From positions 16,742,001 to 16,806,000 of the forward strand of contig NC_063260.1 of the NCBI RefSeq assembly GCF_019578655.1: 64,000 bases of DNA, in the 5' to 3' direction. The notes beneath the pieces were generated by a model. That model was not told the origin of the DNA and made no database searches. It saw nothing but the letters and a program-made list of their open reading frames with translations. The position numbers and the translations under genes are program-made. The DNA comes from Ricinus communis (Eukaryota; Streptophyta; Magnoliopsida; Malpighiales; Euphorbiaceae). Below are positions 1-12,134 of this stretch, in pieces (positions within the stretch are counted from its first letter, which is position 1; each line of letters starts with the position of its first letter).

Positions 1-149
1 ATAAACTGAATTAGATTAGTGAGTCTTGAATTTAAATTCAATTCTTCAAGCCTTTATATGTCCTTAGCCCAAATGTCTTGGATAAGCTCATTGACTTGAA
101 ATTTGAATCAAACTATGATTCCTAGTTGAATTAGGATTCCTTTTGTTGC

Positions 150-290
150 TTGAACTCCTAATATCATCAGGACTCCTTACAGGATTAGGATTTTCAATTG
201 AGTCAGGACTCCTTATTGGATTAGAATTTCTTGAGCTAGTAGGATTTGCATCATCAAGACTCCTTATTAGAGTAGGATTCGTATCAAATT
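150..290. repeat. Short degenerate direct repeat (about 3 copies)
   Basis: The phrase AGGACTCCTTA, followed by an A/T-rich GGATTAGGATTT-like tail, recurs about three times with a spacing of roughly 45-60 bp. It abuts the left end of the recognisable gypsy pol remnant and may mark where that element is truncated. Nothing else is recognised in bases 1-150. Confidence 0.5.
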
Positions 291-296
291 TTCTTA

Positions 297-2070
297 AAGA
301 TAGATTATGTAATGCTCATTTGCTGATTTTACCTAACTTTAACAAAACTATTGAGATTGAATGTGATACTAGTGGCATTATTGTTGGGGCTATTTTGATG
401 TAGGAACAAAGGCCAATTTGCTATTTTGGTGAAAATCTAAATGTGGCAGCACTTCGATACCCAACATATGACAAAAAACTCTATGCTTTGGTTCGTGTCT
501 TGCAAACATGGCAATACTATCTTTAGCCTAAGGAGTTTGTCATAGATAGAGACCATGAGTGTTTAAAGCATCTCAAGGGGCAAGACAAGTTTAACTGAAG
601 ATATGCAAAGTAGATGGAGTTCATTAAGACATTCCCATATGTGATCAAGTATAAGAAAGGTAAGGAGAATGTGGTTGCTGATGCATTCTCTGAAAGGTAT
701 GCTTTACTTAATACTCTTAATTTTAAGTTGGATTTTGTGTTTATTAAGGAGTTATATTTGAATGATAGTGACTTTGGTAATGTGTTCAATACTTAATGGG
801 GCTGCCTTTAATGATTTCTATGTGTTTGATGAATATCCTTACAAAAAGAATCGACTATGCATTCCTAATTGTTCTTTGCGTGAGATACTTATTAAGGAGG
901 CACATGGGGGCGATTTAATGGGTCAATTGGGATGCATAAGACTTACGACATACTGATTGAATATTTCTCTTAACCCTGCATGAAACATGATGTGAATAAA
1001 GTGTGTGGCCGATGCATTGCAATCAAAGGGTTATGTACTCCTTTGCCAATTTCTGATGTTCCTTAGGTAGATTTATCTATGGATTCTGTATTTGGATTGG
1101 TTAGGACTAAAAAAGGTCGAGATAATATATTTATTGTTGTGGATCGATTTAGTAAGATGACTCATTTTATACCATGCCATAAAACCGATGATGCTCCTTA
1201 CATTGTTGAATTGTTTCTTAGGAAAGTTATGCGATTGCATGGAGTTCCAAGAACAATTGTAAGTGATAGAGATGTTAAATTCTTAAGTCAATTTTAGTGT
1301 GAGTTATATAGGGTAAGTTATGCACTAAATTATAATTTTCTACTACTTGTCATCCACAATGAGATGGATAAACTGAAGTTATTAATAGAACTTCGGTTCA
1401 ATTGCTTTGTTCTTTAATTTCTAAGAATCTTAAATTTTGGGAGGATCTTTTTTATATGTGGAGTTTGCATACAATAGGGCTGTTCATAACAGTGCATATT
1501 GTTTTCCATTTGAAATTGTTTATGGTTTTAAGCCATTAACTCCTATTGATTTAATTCATTTGCCTCTTAACAAGCTTATTAGTGTCGATGGTTCTTTTAA
1601 GATAGATTTCATTAAAAGACTACAAGAACAAGTTAAAGAGAGGATTGAGAAGCAAAATACTAGAGTAGCCGAAAGGGTTAACAAAGGAAGAAGGCCAGTG
1701 GTGTTCTAACCTAGTGATTGGATTTTGGTGCATTTTTGCAAGAAAAAGTTTCCAAATCAAAGAAAGTCATAGCTAAATCCATAGGGTGATGGACCATTTC
1801 AAGTACTTGAGAGGCACATTTAATATTGTTGATTTGAGTCCTTTTGATGTAGGTGATGAGCTTGATTCAATGATGAATCATCCTAAAATAGGAGAGAATG
1901 ATATAGATCAGCCAAGACTTAAAGATATTGATTTGGATAGGCTTGCTGACAAGGGCAATAAGAAAGAATCAAAGAATGATCCATTAATTTTTTTCATTAG
2001 GTCCAATTATAAGGTGAAGGGCCAAGAAGCTTTAAGAGTCCTTAAATGGCTATATGCAAGAATGGGCTAA
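297..2070 (+). pseudogene. Decayed Ty3/gypsy retrotransposon pol fragment (RT end, RNase H, integrase)
   Basis: Conceptual translation in shifting frames shows gypsy pol order. First comes the end of reverse transcriptase with the start of RNase H (IEIECDTSG at about 350-370), then RNase H around 430-600. The integrase core follows at 1079-1297 ([13 protein letters not shown] and a VSDRD motif) and the integrase tail at 1437-1860, ending near VDLSPFDVGDEL. Stops and frameshifts break the frame at about 402, 595, 795, 955, 1297 and 1709, so no protein is made. No gag, protease, LTR pair, primer-binding site or polypurine tract was found, so this is a truncated remnant. It is at the window edge, but the left break lies inside the window near 295. 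The family assignment is secure; lineage within gypsy is not. Confidence 0.85.
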
Positions 2071-4080
2071 CAATGGAAGTCCAATAGGATTCGACCCAAA
2101 TGAAATTCATAAGGAATGGGCTTTGTTTAATGTTCTTAAAGTCCAAGTTTATGAAGGCTTTATTTAGCTATTAGTATCCTATTTGGTTAGATGTTAGAGT
2201 TTTCTAAGCTTGTAAGAAAATTCACATTAGATCATATTAGTTAAGAGTTCTATTCTTCTTATGACTTTGGATATGTCTTTAAAACATGTCAAATTCGTAT
2301 GCCTTTTTTAGATTATGACTAATTAAAATTTTTATTTTCTTTCAAGCCAAGATTGCTTGTGTCTTGTGTTCTTGTTTGAATACAAAACTTATTTATGAAG
2401 GAGTTGATCTATCATTGTGGCATACTTGAAATTGGGGTTTAAGAGACTTAGTTTTCCTTAGTTTCTAATATTTTGTCATTTTACAATCTAATTAGATGAT
2501 CCTAGGATTTGATTTCAAGTTGTTCTTTGGATTTTCAAGTTAGTGATTTATGGGTTCATAAGGATTAGAGTTCATAGATTCTATTCTTGGAGGTTCTTTA
2601 ACACTATTTGGTATATTTTAGACATGAAATTTCATATATTTCATCTAATACTTAACAAACTTTATCTTTTCAAATGGAAGTACTCATGTTTTCTTTTCTT
2701 TCATCTTTTCTAGGCACTATGATATGAAAATCTTATCACATACATTCAACATATTATTAATATAATTATTAGATATTTTTATCAAATGGAAAAATAATTT
2801 ATGGATTTGATTGATATGCATCTTACGGGATGTGGTGATTTCAAAGAAGCATATAAGGTATTTGATAACATGTTTGAGAGAATTGTTAATACTTGAATAT
2901 TGATGATGAGTCTTTTTCTATAAACGAGTAATTAAGAATATGTATTGATTTCTTAATAGATATGTTTTTCAGTGGACGGTGATGGAGGCAGCAATGGCGG
3001 TGGAGTTGTAGTAATGATGGTTGATGATGACTGGTGTTGTTGTTTAGCAATGCCATTATGATGATAGTGGCGGTTTAATAGCATTTTGCATGTTATTTTC
3101 TTTGAGACAAGAGAACAATAGTAACATTTAAAAAATTAAAAATAGAAAAAGTGAATAAAAATATTTTATTATTTAAGAGAAAGCAGAAGAAATAATATAA
3201 ATACTATAATATCGTTTAAATACTTTTTTGGGAAAGTTGTTGCAAGTTATTTGATAAGATTAGTACACATAAACTGAGATAATGTCTTAACTTGCTTTAT
3301 GGGGTTTAAACAACACGTATTTTTTATATTGGTAATTTATGGTTATATAACTAAGGAATATATATGTTTAAGGGTGAAAAACGTTAGAAATAAAAGTATG
3401 ATATTAATGAGTTAAAATACCAACAGACGAATGTTGGGGGTTAATTAGTTAAAGTTTATAAGTGAAATTATGTATTAAGCTTACAATTTTTGTTTGGATT
3501 TGGACATAATAAATAGTATTCAAATATCACTATCCGTCATCTTTGATGCTAATTTTTCACTAGTAGTTTTTACTTTTATCATGTTAGTAACAATAGTATT
3601 AGATTATGTTATCTTACTATTTTATGGACAATGCTATTTGGCCCAATTAGATCTAGATCAATAACAATAAATGATTCATTCAACACGTGCAAATACATGG
3701 CTGCTTTTGTATAAAAGTGGCACAAATCTTAAGAAATTTTATCGTGCCAAATTGATATTCATATTGTCCCTTTATTTTGTATTTATTTTCAATTAACTTA
3801 TATTTTTCTATAAAAGTTTAAATACCAAAGTAACACATAAAATACACCTTGAAACTAAATCTAAATTAATATAGGTAGCACTTGACTTCAAAATTTTTAT
3901 TTCATTTCCAAAGTAAAAATATCTAAATTCTTAAAGATCAAATTAAATCTTTTTCCCTTTTCTTTCTTTAACACGCGAAAAAACTTTTTTTGGCCTTTTT
4001 GGCTGATTATTCATCTAAATTGATGAAACAAGTTATACTCAAAATAAAAATGCACTAATCTAATAAATGCATATTCAGGA
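2071..4080. other. AT-rich non-coding stretch
   Basis: No coding region is supported here. The first 500 bp may be 3' untranslated or LTR-derived sequence of the gypsy remnant just upstream, but no second copy is present to prove it. The rest is AT-rich intergenic DNA with no recognised structure. Confidence 0.5.
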
Positions 4081-5040
4081 GATGATAATACGCTTGATGA
4101 GGATGAAGATAATGCTAGTAATAATGTGAAATAAGAATTTAATGTTTCCAATGATATTAAAGGACATAAAAACTTAGATATAAAAGAAGAATAAGTTGGT
4201 TTTGTTGATAATGATGAAGAAAATAAAAGTTTAAATATTGAAGAAGGTTATCTTCTAGGAATAATTTTTAGTACTAACAAATTACTATATGTATACCAAA
4301 AGCAAGCTAGATTGAAAGATTTTAGTTTTGTAAAGAAAATCAGCTAGCAAAGACAATGTAGGTATCACAATCAGTTGTGACAGAGAAAGAAATATATACT
4401 ATGAGAAATCATTAAAGAGAATAAACTTTTCAATAAAAATAAGTGTATTTTTTAGAGACGATTTTTGGTAGGTTAGTAAACGGATTAATAATCACAATAA
4501 GGATTTGAATCCTAATATGTCTAGATTGATAGGAACTTAGCTATTAATATAAAGAGAATTGGAAGCTAATGATATTGCAGGAATAAGGCCTTGCAAGATT
4601 ATTAGGTTGCTTGAAATTTAAAATTGTGTTGAAGAATTCGGGTTGCTTGCTTAAGGCTTGTAGAAATTTTATCAAAAGTAGGAGAAGCTATTAAGGCTTG
4701 AAAAAGGTGATCTCATGCTATTTTAAACCATACAATAAAAAGACAAGATATTTTCCATTTGATTGATATAAATGATGAAGGCAAGTTAAAAATATGTATT
4801 GTGGATACATCCACATTGTAGAGTTGCTGATGAAGAACTTCAAGTTAGTGAGTTTTGATACCACTTATATAATTAGCCATTATAGAATGTCTTTGGCAAC
4901 AAAGGTAGTTGTCAATCACCATGGCTCACCCATTCTTTCAGGACATGCCTTGACTTTGCAAGAGGATGTTGTTTCATTCAAGTGGATTTTCTCAAATTGG
5001 CTTTCAACAATGAGAACGTACATTGTAATGTCATTCTAAC

Positions 5041-6743
5041 TAGGGTTGAGCATAGATCTCGGTGATTTCCATCCGAACCGAATAACCGTACCGAAAAGTA
5101 CCAGAACCGAAAAAATCGAAAGTTTTTATAACCGAATTGAACCAATCAGAATTTTTTTACTATTACGGTATGGTACTAGTTCTTTAGTAAAAACCGTACC
5201 ATAACCGTACCATAATCGATCCGTCTTGTACTGATCCGGACCAAACCGTAGAACCGAATTTTTTACATATATTTATAAATAATTATTTATATTATATAAA
5301 TAATACATATATTAAAAAAATAATACATATACTCTATAAAAAATTATTTTATATTTATCATTTATATAATTCAAGCAATTGTTATCAAAATATAAAAAAT
5401 AATACATATTAAAAATAACTATAATATTATAATATACTTTATACTCTATAAAAAATATAAGTTATATATATTAATATGTCACATAGTATATTGATACTAG
5501 TAATCTAGTATATATACTATAATACTAGATTTAAAATTTATTTATTATCTAGAAATTTTGACAAGTTAATTAAAGAATTACTTAATTTAATAAAAAGTTA
5601 TATAAATTAGTAAAAATTATAAAAGATATTATTATATAAATATAATATTATTTACACTATATTTATTAATAAATTAATTTTTAATTATATAATATTTTTA
5701 TTTTAAGAATAATAATATTAATTATACTAAAAGTATTAATTTATATAAATATTAAAATTAAGAAATAAATATTCTAAAAATAATTTTTATATTATTATAC
5801 TAATAAAACTTAAAAATTAAATATTTAGAAATAATTAATTTATTAACTTTTAAAATATTATAAATTAATATTAAAATATAAAAATATTAAATTATATTTA
5901 TAAATTTAATTTTTTTTTTGAAAAGGATCAAACAAAACTTGAAAAAAAATTGTCAAAACATCTTTTAACAATATAGAGGTTCTTTACTTCGTACAACAGC
6001 GGAGGTCCTCATTTGTTGTCAAGATTGGCTTAAAAGTTCAAATAAACCTATCAAACTAGAAGAATCAATAGAGGATATTGAAAGCATAGAGTCAGGTAAA
6101 ATTTCTTTACTTCTTACATATGTTTGTTTATTGTTGAGGCTGTTAAGTCTTATTAACATAATTTTTTACTTTTATTGTAGAAATTATTCAAGATCCTAAG
6201 ATTGGTGAGTCCCTTATGCCAAGATTAAATGTGGAGTGCTAATTTTGAGAGGAGGTAATAACATTCCTTTGCTAATTTTGGACATGTATTTTAGTGCTAC
6301 ATAAAGTTTGTAAATTTATTTATTTTAATGATTGTCATCTGTAAAATATTTTTATGCTAGCAGTAATATATATTTTAATGGTTTGTATTTGAATATTGAA
6401 TGAATTATTGTATTTGCAAGTGATTGAATTGTGAAACAGGTTGTTCAAGCATGTAATTGCAATTTTAATTCAGATTTTCATGCTACTTTTCTTAGGTTGG
6501 TAATCATATTTTCTCTAAATGTATTTGATTAAAGATGAGATTAAAGTTGTGTTTTTTAAATTTTTTAGAACCGAAAATAGCACCGAACCGAACTGTATTA
6601 AACCGTAAAATTGGTACAATACGGTATTGGATCCTTTTATGTTTGGTACGGTACTGGTACCTTCAATTTTAAAATAACCGAGGTTTGGTATGGTACTGGT
6701 GATTTATAAATAACCGAATTGGACCGATCCGTGCTCAGCCCTA
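5041..6743 (+). mobile_element. Non-autonomous hAT transposon, 1703 bp, with perfect 8-bp target-site duplication
   Basis: The ends are imperfect inverted repeats: TAGGGTTGAGCATAGATC on the left and the complement of TAGGGCTGAGCACGGATC on the right (15 of 18 match). Identical 8-bp ATTCTAAC copies flank it (5033-5040 and 6744-6751), as expected for hAT. Subterminal regions are rich in AACCGAAC/ACCGTACC-type words in both orientations. The interior is extremely AT-rich, with a short relic of transposase coding sequence (see 5970-6100). It is too short and too degraded to be autonomous. It sits inside the FAR1-like pseudogene just before the second catalytic aspartate. A terminal fragment of the same family lies at 50448-50705. 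Confidence 0.92.
5970..6100 (+). pseudogene. Relic of the hAT transposase C-terminal dimerisation region
   Basis: One reading frame gives TTAEVLICCQDWLKSS followed by an acidic LEESIEDIESIES tail. This matches the end of plant hAT transposases, where an aVeaLiCtQdWL-type helix precedes an acidic tail. A splice-donor-like GTAAAA follows at about 6096. No BED zinc finger or catalytic core is recognisable upstream in the AT-rich interior. The relic shows that the element is an internal-deletion derivative of an autonomous hAT. Confidence 0.75.
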
Positions 6744-7239
6744 ATTCTAACCGACCAATGTGAAAGTTTAAAAGGAGCTGTCATAAAAGTCATGCCTAAT
6801 ACAATATACCAATTTTATTTGTAGCATATTTTATGTAAATTAATTTGAACGTTTAGGTACATTTCTGAATTCAACAAAGTTATCTTTGAGTTCAAAGGTA
6901 TAGTTTATGAGAACTGGACAGTTGAATATTGAAGAAGAACTAGAACTTGTTCACAAGAAAATATAGATTGGAGGTTAATAATTGGTTATTGAAGCTTTAT
7001 AACAAAAGGGAGAACTGGGCACCAATATCTCTTAAACATATATTTTGGGTTGTTATAGTTTCTACACAGAAAAATGAATGTATGTATGCCAAGTTTCGAT
7101 GGTTATCTACACTATAGGAGTACTTTGAAATAATATATTAAGTGATATGAGTGCAAAGATTCAAAATAAGTTCTTTATTAATTACCAGTCAAAAAAATTA
7201 AATAATAAAGTACACAATTCAATTTGAATGGGAGTGAAG

Positions 7240-7829
7240 TGATAACATCCATACTATTTCTAGAGTTCTCCCAGGCTTAGTCCTACGAGGCAATAATAAG
7301 GTTATGAGAGACATCAGCATTTCCTCTCTGATGATTAAGTCAGATGGAGTAAGAGAAGGAGAAAAGTGAAGAGATGATCTTTAAAATGAGCGAACTTAAG
7401 GTTTTACCTATAATATAATTCGGTCCCTACAATTCCTTCTTTAATTGGTTATTTTTTTTATCAATCACATGGGTAACCTACTTCATTCTGATCGGTTGCT
7501 TTTCTTATTCATCACATAGGCCTTCTATAGCTTTTCTCTGATTGGTTGCTTTTCCCCATGCTTAGATGTAGCTATCACATGTTTGTCCTTTTCTTGCCAA
7601 GAGTGGCTTAGCCTCCAAGTTGGGTCTTCGGGTGACTCGCCAAGTCCCCGGATAGACCATGGGCTTAAAAGGTTCTTTCCACCATTTTCGCCCGCGTTGC
7701 CACATGTACTTGGTTTGTGGGACCGTGAAGGTGTGTCTTTGAGTGGTCATCCTTAACTGGTTTTAATCTCATTTTATTAGTCTCGGGTCTCCAATTTTTA
7801 GTTAGCGGTCTCCAACCATCCCATTATCA
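7240..7829. mobile_element. Probable solo LTR (about 590 bp) inside the FAR1-like pseudogene
   Basis: This block separates two parts of the FAR1-like reading (the part ending near 7225 and the TNAMFKLVQ part starting near 7834), so it is an insertion. It begins TGATAAC and ends ATTATCA, giving TG...CA termini and a short TGATAA/TTATCA inverted repeat typical of LTRs. Flanking 5-mers are TGAAG (7235-7239) and TAAAG (7830-7834), differing at one base. There is no coding sequence, and no second LTR is present. Exact ends are inferred. Confidence 0.45.
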
Positions 7830-8560
7830 TAAAGCATTTCACTAATGCCATGTTCAAGTTAGTGCAAATGGAGATAAAACATATGCTTTATCGTTACTTA
7901 AATCTACAAGCCAATAAGAAATTAAGAGCAAGAACTGAAGAAAAACTAAATAGTGTTGAGAAGTATAAAGCGTTGATATATAATTCAAAAATGGTACCTT
8001 AAGGGATTTGAAAATACAATTGAATAGAAAGAAGGTGGATAGCATTTTTCATGCGATGGTAAGCACTTTAAGTCGAGAGGAGTCTCTCTTTTCATATTTC
8101 GATAATGATGTCACTAAAAGACATAAGGGCTATTAATGAGACGTATATTTTGAGGAGGTAGAGAAAGAATGTATATCATCGCCATACAAAAATTTTCTTT
8201 ATTGGAAGTTATCCATGCATGACTAAAAATACAAGAAATATAAGAGAATAGAGCATTTATTTTTAGATTGCACTAGTTTGTATATAGGCTCTACGACAAA
8301 GATGGAATATGTAAAACAATAGTTGGACTATTTAAAGATGGCATTGTAAAATTTGCATGGGTGAAAGATAGCTTATACAAGGAAAAATTATAAAAATGAT
8401 GAGCTTAATTGGGTCTTTATTCGAGATCCAATTGTCACTTGTAGTTATAGAGAGCCAGACTCTTAGAATAAGAGGGAAATAAAATGAATCATCGAGGTCA
8501 TGAAGGGTATAGTACAAGCCATAATCAGATTGATAATGAAGTACATTAATATGCAAACTA

Positions 8561-9377
8561 AAATTATACTCACATTAACATAAAAACTAAGTTTATATTC
8601 GCAAATTTAGTTTTTAATTTTGTGATCAGGTAGTAATGTATGATTTTGATATTAATGTTTAACATGCAAACTAAACTTATCTACCACCACCATGATCTTC
8701 ATCTTTTATATACACAATTACTTTTATAAACAATGCCCAAAGAAAAGATATATACTTCTAAAAAAGAGCATTTAAATATAGTAGATTATGCTGTAGTGAA
8801 ACTTTAAAATGTTTAAAAATAGATCAGAAAGTAGATGAAATATTTAATAAATTAGGATAGAAAACTTCTGATTACTTGGCAAATGTTTGCTATAAGGATC
8901 TAACTTAGAATTCCTAAGTTCATTATATCTAGAAAAGAAAGAAGATGACAATGACCCTTACTATTCAATATGATTTAGGCTTTTGAATAAAGATTTCTTT
9001 GTGATGATAAATGAGTTTGCACGATATTTTGATTTTCGAACTAATGGTTATGAAAGAATCTCTAGTAATTTTTAAGCATAATATTTTATACTTTATTAGC
9101 ATTTAGTGGTCCATAGTTTCTTTTTTTTATTGTATTTTGATTTGTTTTATTGTGCTTTATGAACACATAGGTAGTAATATTTTTATATATTTATGTTTCA
9201 ATAGATGTTCATTATAGTACAATATTAAGTATTACTGACTTGATTTGTGTTTAGATTTCTTTCATATATTTATGCAAATTATTTCTTAGTTTGTGCATAT
9301 AGATTTAGTCATTTTTCATATATGAAACTCATTTCGCATAGAAATGTAGTATGCATTTTTAAAAAAAAAATTATACT
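8561..9377. other. AT-rich spacer with the start of a degenerate repeat
   Basis: No gene is seen. Near 9311-9360 a phrase of the form TTTTCATATATGAAACTCATTTCGCAT is present. Diverged copies occur on the far side of the solo LTR at 12150-12200 and 12237-12285, so the LTR landed inside a small repeat array. Confidence 0.5.
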
Positions 9378-9979
9378 AATATTGTAACACCCGAAATTTT
9401 TATATATTTAATAATGAGTTTTTATTTAAGTTAATTTTAGCTTCATTATTATTGGGTTTAATTTGAAATGATTATATTTTGGTTATTCAAAATTTTTCCA
9501 AATACATATTTATATAAGTAAAATTATATATTGAAAAATTTTGGAAGAAATTATAAGGGATGTTTTTATAAAAGAATTTTGAGGAAATTGATTATTTAAT
9601 TTAATTGTGTGTAGGATTTAATTGGAAATTTATTTTGGAATAAGGATTGAAAGTATAATGTTATTTTTATGGGGTTTTAATGGAAATTTGTGAGCTTGGT
9701 ATTTTTGTAAATAAATATGTCGGTCAGGGGTATTTTTGTAATTGTGTATTTTCAATAATTCGGATTTGGCCCAAATTAAATAGTTAAGGGCTTAATTGAA
9801 AGGCTAAAAAGAAGTTTGGGGGTTAAATTGAAATTCTGCGGAATGAAATTGTAAGTAATTAAGAAAGTTGAGGGACGAAATTGTAATAAGGAAAAGTTCA
9901 AGGGTCAAATGTCGATATTGAAAGGAATGGAAGTCGGGGGAAGGAAGAGAGGAAGAGAGAGAGAGAGAGAGAGCCAAGA

Positions 9980-10530
9980 AGAAGGAGAGCTGCGGTGGCG
10001 TGCGTCGGGCGGAGTGTCTTGGTGGCCGTAGAATGCCACGGGCGACGGAGCGCCAGGAGGAAGATGGCCGAAGCTTCTTTGCCGTGGCTTCCGGCGTCGG
10101 TGGTCGGCCGATTTTGGTGCCGATCGACTCCTCTCGGCCCTCGGCTTTGTTTTGGCGGCGGTGTCGACAGTGGTGGCGGAATCGGAGATTCACGGTGGAG
10201 AGAGAAAATGGTGGCAGCCCGGCATTTTTGGGCTTTTCCGGCGAGCTCCGTGAGGATGGATGATCGGAGGATGTATCCCGACTCTCCTCGGCTCAAGCTT
10301 CAGCGATGGCACCGGTTTTGTGGCGATCGGGCTTCGTTTAAGCGAATCGACGGTCGAGATCGTCCGCAAATCTCTCCGGATGATCGGGTGTCGGATCGGA
10401 AAATCGGGCGGGGATCGCCATCGGCCGTTGTGAGTCCGATGGTGTGTTCGGATCGTCGATCGGACTCCCGTGGAGGGCGAGTCAACCGAGCGATCGAACG
10501 TCTCGGTAAATTTCTTTGGCCCGTTAATTT
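9980..10530 (+). other. GC-rich island inside the solo LTR
   Basis: This stretch is markedly GC-rich, with many CGG/CCG and GATCGG words, while everything around it is AT-rich. It is conserved in the inverted LTR copy (about 59580-60110). It contains open frames of up to 194 codons, but the equivalent frame in the other copy is shifted part-way. Long frames are expected by chance where TAA/TAG/TGA are rare. It may be the promoter or transcribed leader part of the LTR; that is inference. Confidence 0.6.
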
Positions 10531-11244
10531 TAGAAATCCTTGGTTTAATTTGTGTCTATGGTTTATATTGTGTACTTGATGATATTTGTGAGTCATAAAT
10601 ATTTGTCATCGGTTGGCACCGCCATAGTCGTGTTTTGTCTTTGTGTGGCGAGTCGGAAATAGTGAAGTTTGGGGACCCGACTCCGTTGTTTTAATTGTTG
10701 GTTATTTGGAGTGTTTTTCCGGCAGTCCTGGACCCGTTTTTACGGGGGGTAATGTTCGTGTTGTAGAGGAGGTTCTGCCGAATTTTCGGTAGTTCCCAAG
10801 TCGAGATTCTTAGACAGTTAGTTCTAGGAGTCTAGACCTAGGGTCTATTGTAATTGTTTCATCGTTTTGATAAATTGTTTTCCGTGATTAGATGATCATG
10901 CATTCGGCTCGCTCCTACCGAGACACCTAAGCTGAGCTAGGAGGTCGCCTAATTCTGTAAGTTAAAGTCATATATCATTTACGCACGTGTCATGCATAAA
11001 ATTTGATTTGCTACTGTGAACATTTATTTGCAATTTTAATTTTTTATTTAATTATTATTATTATCATTTGCATCATGCTCTTAATTACTATTTAAATATA
11101 TTTTTCCCTTATTACCAATTTTAATATTGCATGATGACTCAGGATGGGATGGTAGTAGAACATAGGAGTTGGATGAGTGTCCAATATAATATGAGAGAGA
11201 TAGGAAAAGGGTAAAGAGGTAAAAATTTTGAGAAAGAAAGATTA

Positions 11245-11495
11245 GGACATGCCCTGGTCGAGCATCGCTCTCTGGGCTTAGTGATTTGTGGTTGCTTGGG
11301 AGTAAAGGTCCCTGGTCGAGCATTGCTCTCGGCTTATTTGGATATTTAAGTGACCGGAGGTAAGGTCCCTGGTCGAGCTTTGCTCTCGGGGCGCCAGTCT
11401 TATTGGATAAGAGAGCCAAAAGGCTAAGGCTGAGAGTTAAGTGACCGGACTGGAGGTAAGGTCCCTGGTCGAGCTTTGCTCTCTGGGGCGCCGAT
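11245..11495 (+). repeat. LTR-internal subrepeats (4 copies)
   Basis: The phrase TCCCTGGTCGAGCTTTGCTC, usually continuing to TCTGGGGCGCC, recurs near 11250, 11308, 11366 and 11460 with small changes. The same array appears in reverse complement in the other LTR copy at about 58595-58830. It is a property of this LTR family. Confidence 0.85.
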
Positions 11496-12134
11496 CTGTT
11501 GGAATGAGAGGTTTGAGATGATAGAGTTGAGGTTAGTTGAGACATAAGTGTTGAAATAATCGAGATTTTAGAGTTGGGATTAGAGTTCTCTTGAAGTACT
11601 CATCCCGTTGCATGTGGAATAAATTTTGTTTAAGCATGGCATGACACGTATGGTTCGCGTGATTTACTAATTATTTTAAAATTAAATAAATGTGACATTG
11701 AGATATTTGAAACTGTTTTAGATATATGATTTTAACTCACTCTCGAGACTGACAGTCTCCATTTATGTTGTTTTTCAGATTCGTGACTGTTAGTTCTCTC
11801 GCGACTCTTATTCAGTAACCCGACTCCTTCATCATCGGGTGAAGTATTTGATTTGGTATGTAAAATGGTAAATCTTAGATTCTCCGCAGTAGTAAATAGT
11901 AGATGTATCAGTTGTAAATTTTCTGAGCTTCGGGTCTCGCCTAGTTTTTCTGGTAGACCGAAGTAATTTTGTAAAGTGTAACTATTAAGATAAATTGTGA
12001 CTTTAATAATATTAATTTGAGATGAGATTTGTTTAAATCAGTGAGTGTCAGGCTTACTACGGGTTTCGGTGGCCTTAAGCCTACCCATTCCCTAGTGCCG
12101 GTCACGGGCCCACGGGTGGGGTCGTGACAAATAT

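Larger units (their letters stand above)
4081..8500 (+). pseudogene. FAR1/FRS-type (MULE transposase-derived) pseudogene, interrupted by two insertions
   Basis: Fragments match the FHY3/FAR1/FRS family in the correct order. There is an acidic stretch (about 4081-4240), a degraded N-terminal FAR1 DNA-binding region (about 4241-4500), the LEANDIAGIRP-like linker (about 4561-4600), and the MULE transposase core with SFDTTY (about 4850-4870) and VNHHG (about 4914). A TDQCES motif sits at 6750-6767, NKVIFEFKG near 6875 and TNAMFKLVQMEI near 7840. The end of the SWIM region, YILRR-RKNVYHRHTKI, lies around 8145-8190. Many stops and frameshifts make it dead. A hAT element (5041-6743) and a probable solo LTR (7240-7829) interrupt it; removing both restores family order. 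It could be a host FRS gene copy or a former Mutator-like transposon; terminal inverted repeats were not found. Boundaries are approximate. Confidence 0.75.
9383..12129 (+). mobile_element. Solo LTR of a Ty3/gypsy-type retrotransposon, 2747 bp, TSD AATAT
   Basis: The segment starts TGTAACACCCG and ends GGGTCGTGACA, a TG...CA LTR signature frequent in plant gypsy elements. Perfect 5-bp duplications AATAT flank it (9378-9382 and 12130-12134). No primer-binding site, polypurine tract, pol gene or second LTR lies inside, so it is a solo LTR left by LTR-LTR recombination. A second full-length copy lies inverted at 57944-60711. Inside are a GC-rich island (about 9980-10530) and a subrepeat array (about 11245-11495). 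The long open frames in the GC-rich island are not considered genes. Confidence 0.9.

Noticed and set aside
4794..5039. Short stand-alone protein of 81 codons
   Set aside because: It is an exon-sized piece of the FAR1-like pseudogene cut off by the hAT insertion.
9995..10579. 194-codon open frame in the GC-rich block, and 129-132-codon frames on the other strand
   Set aside because: They lie inside a solo LTR, arise in GC-rich sequence where stops are rare, and the matching frame in the inverted LTR copy is shifted. No protein family resemblance.
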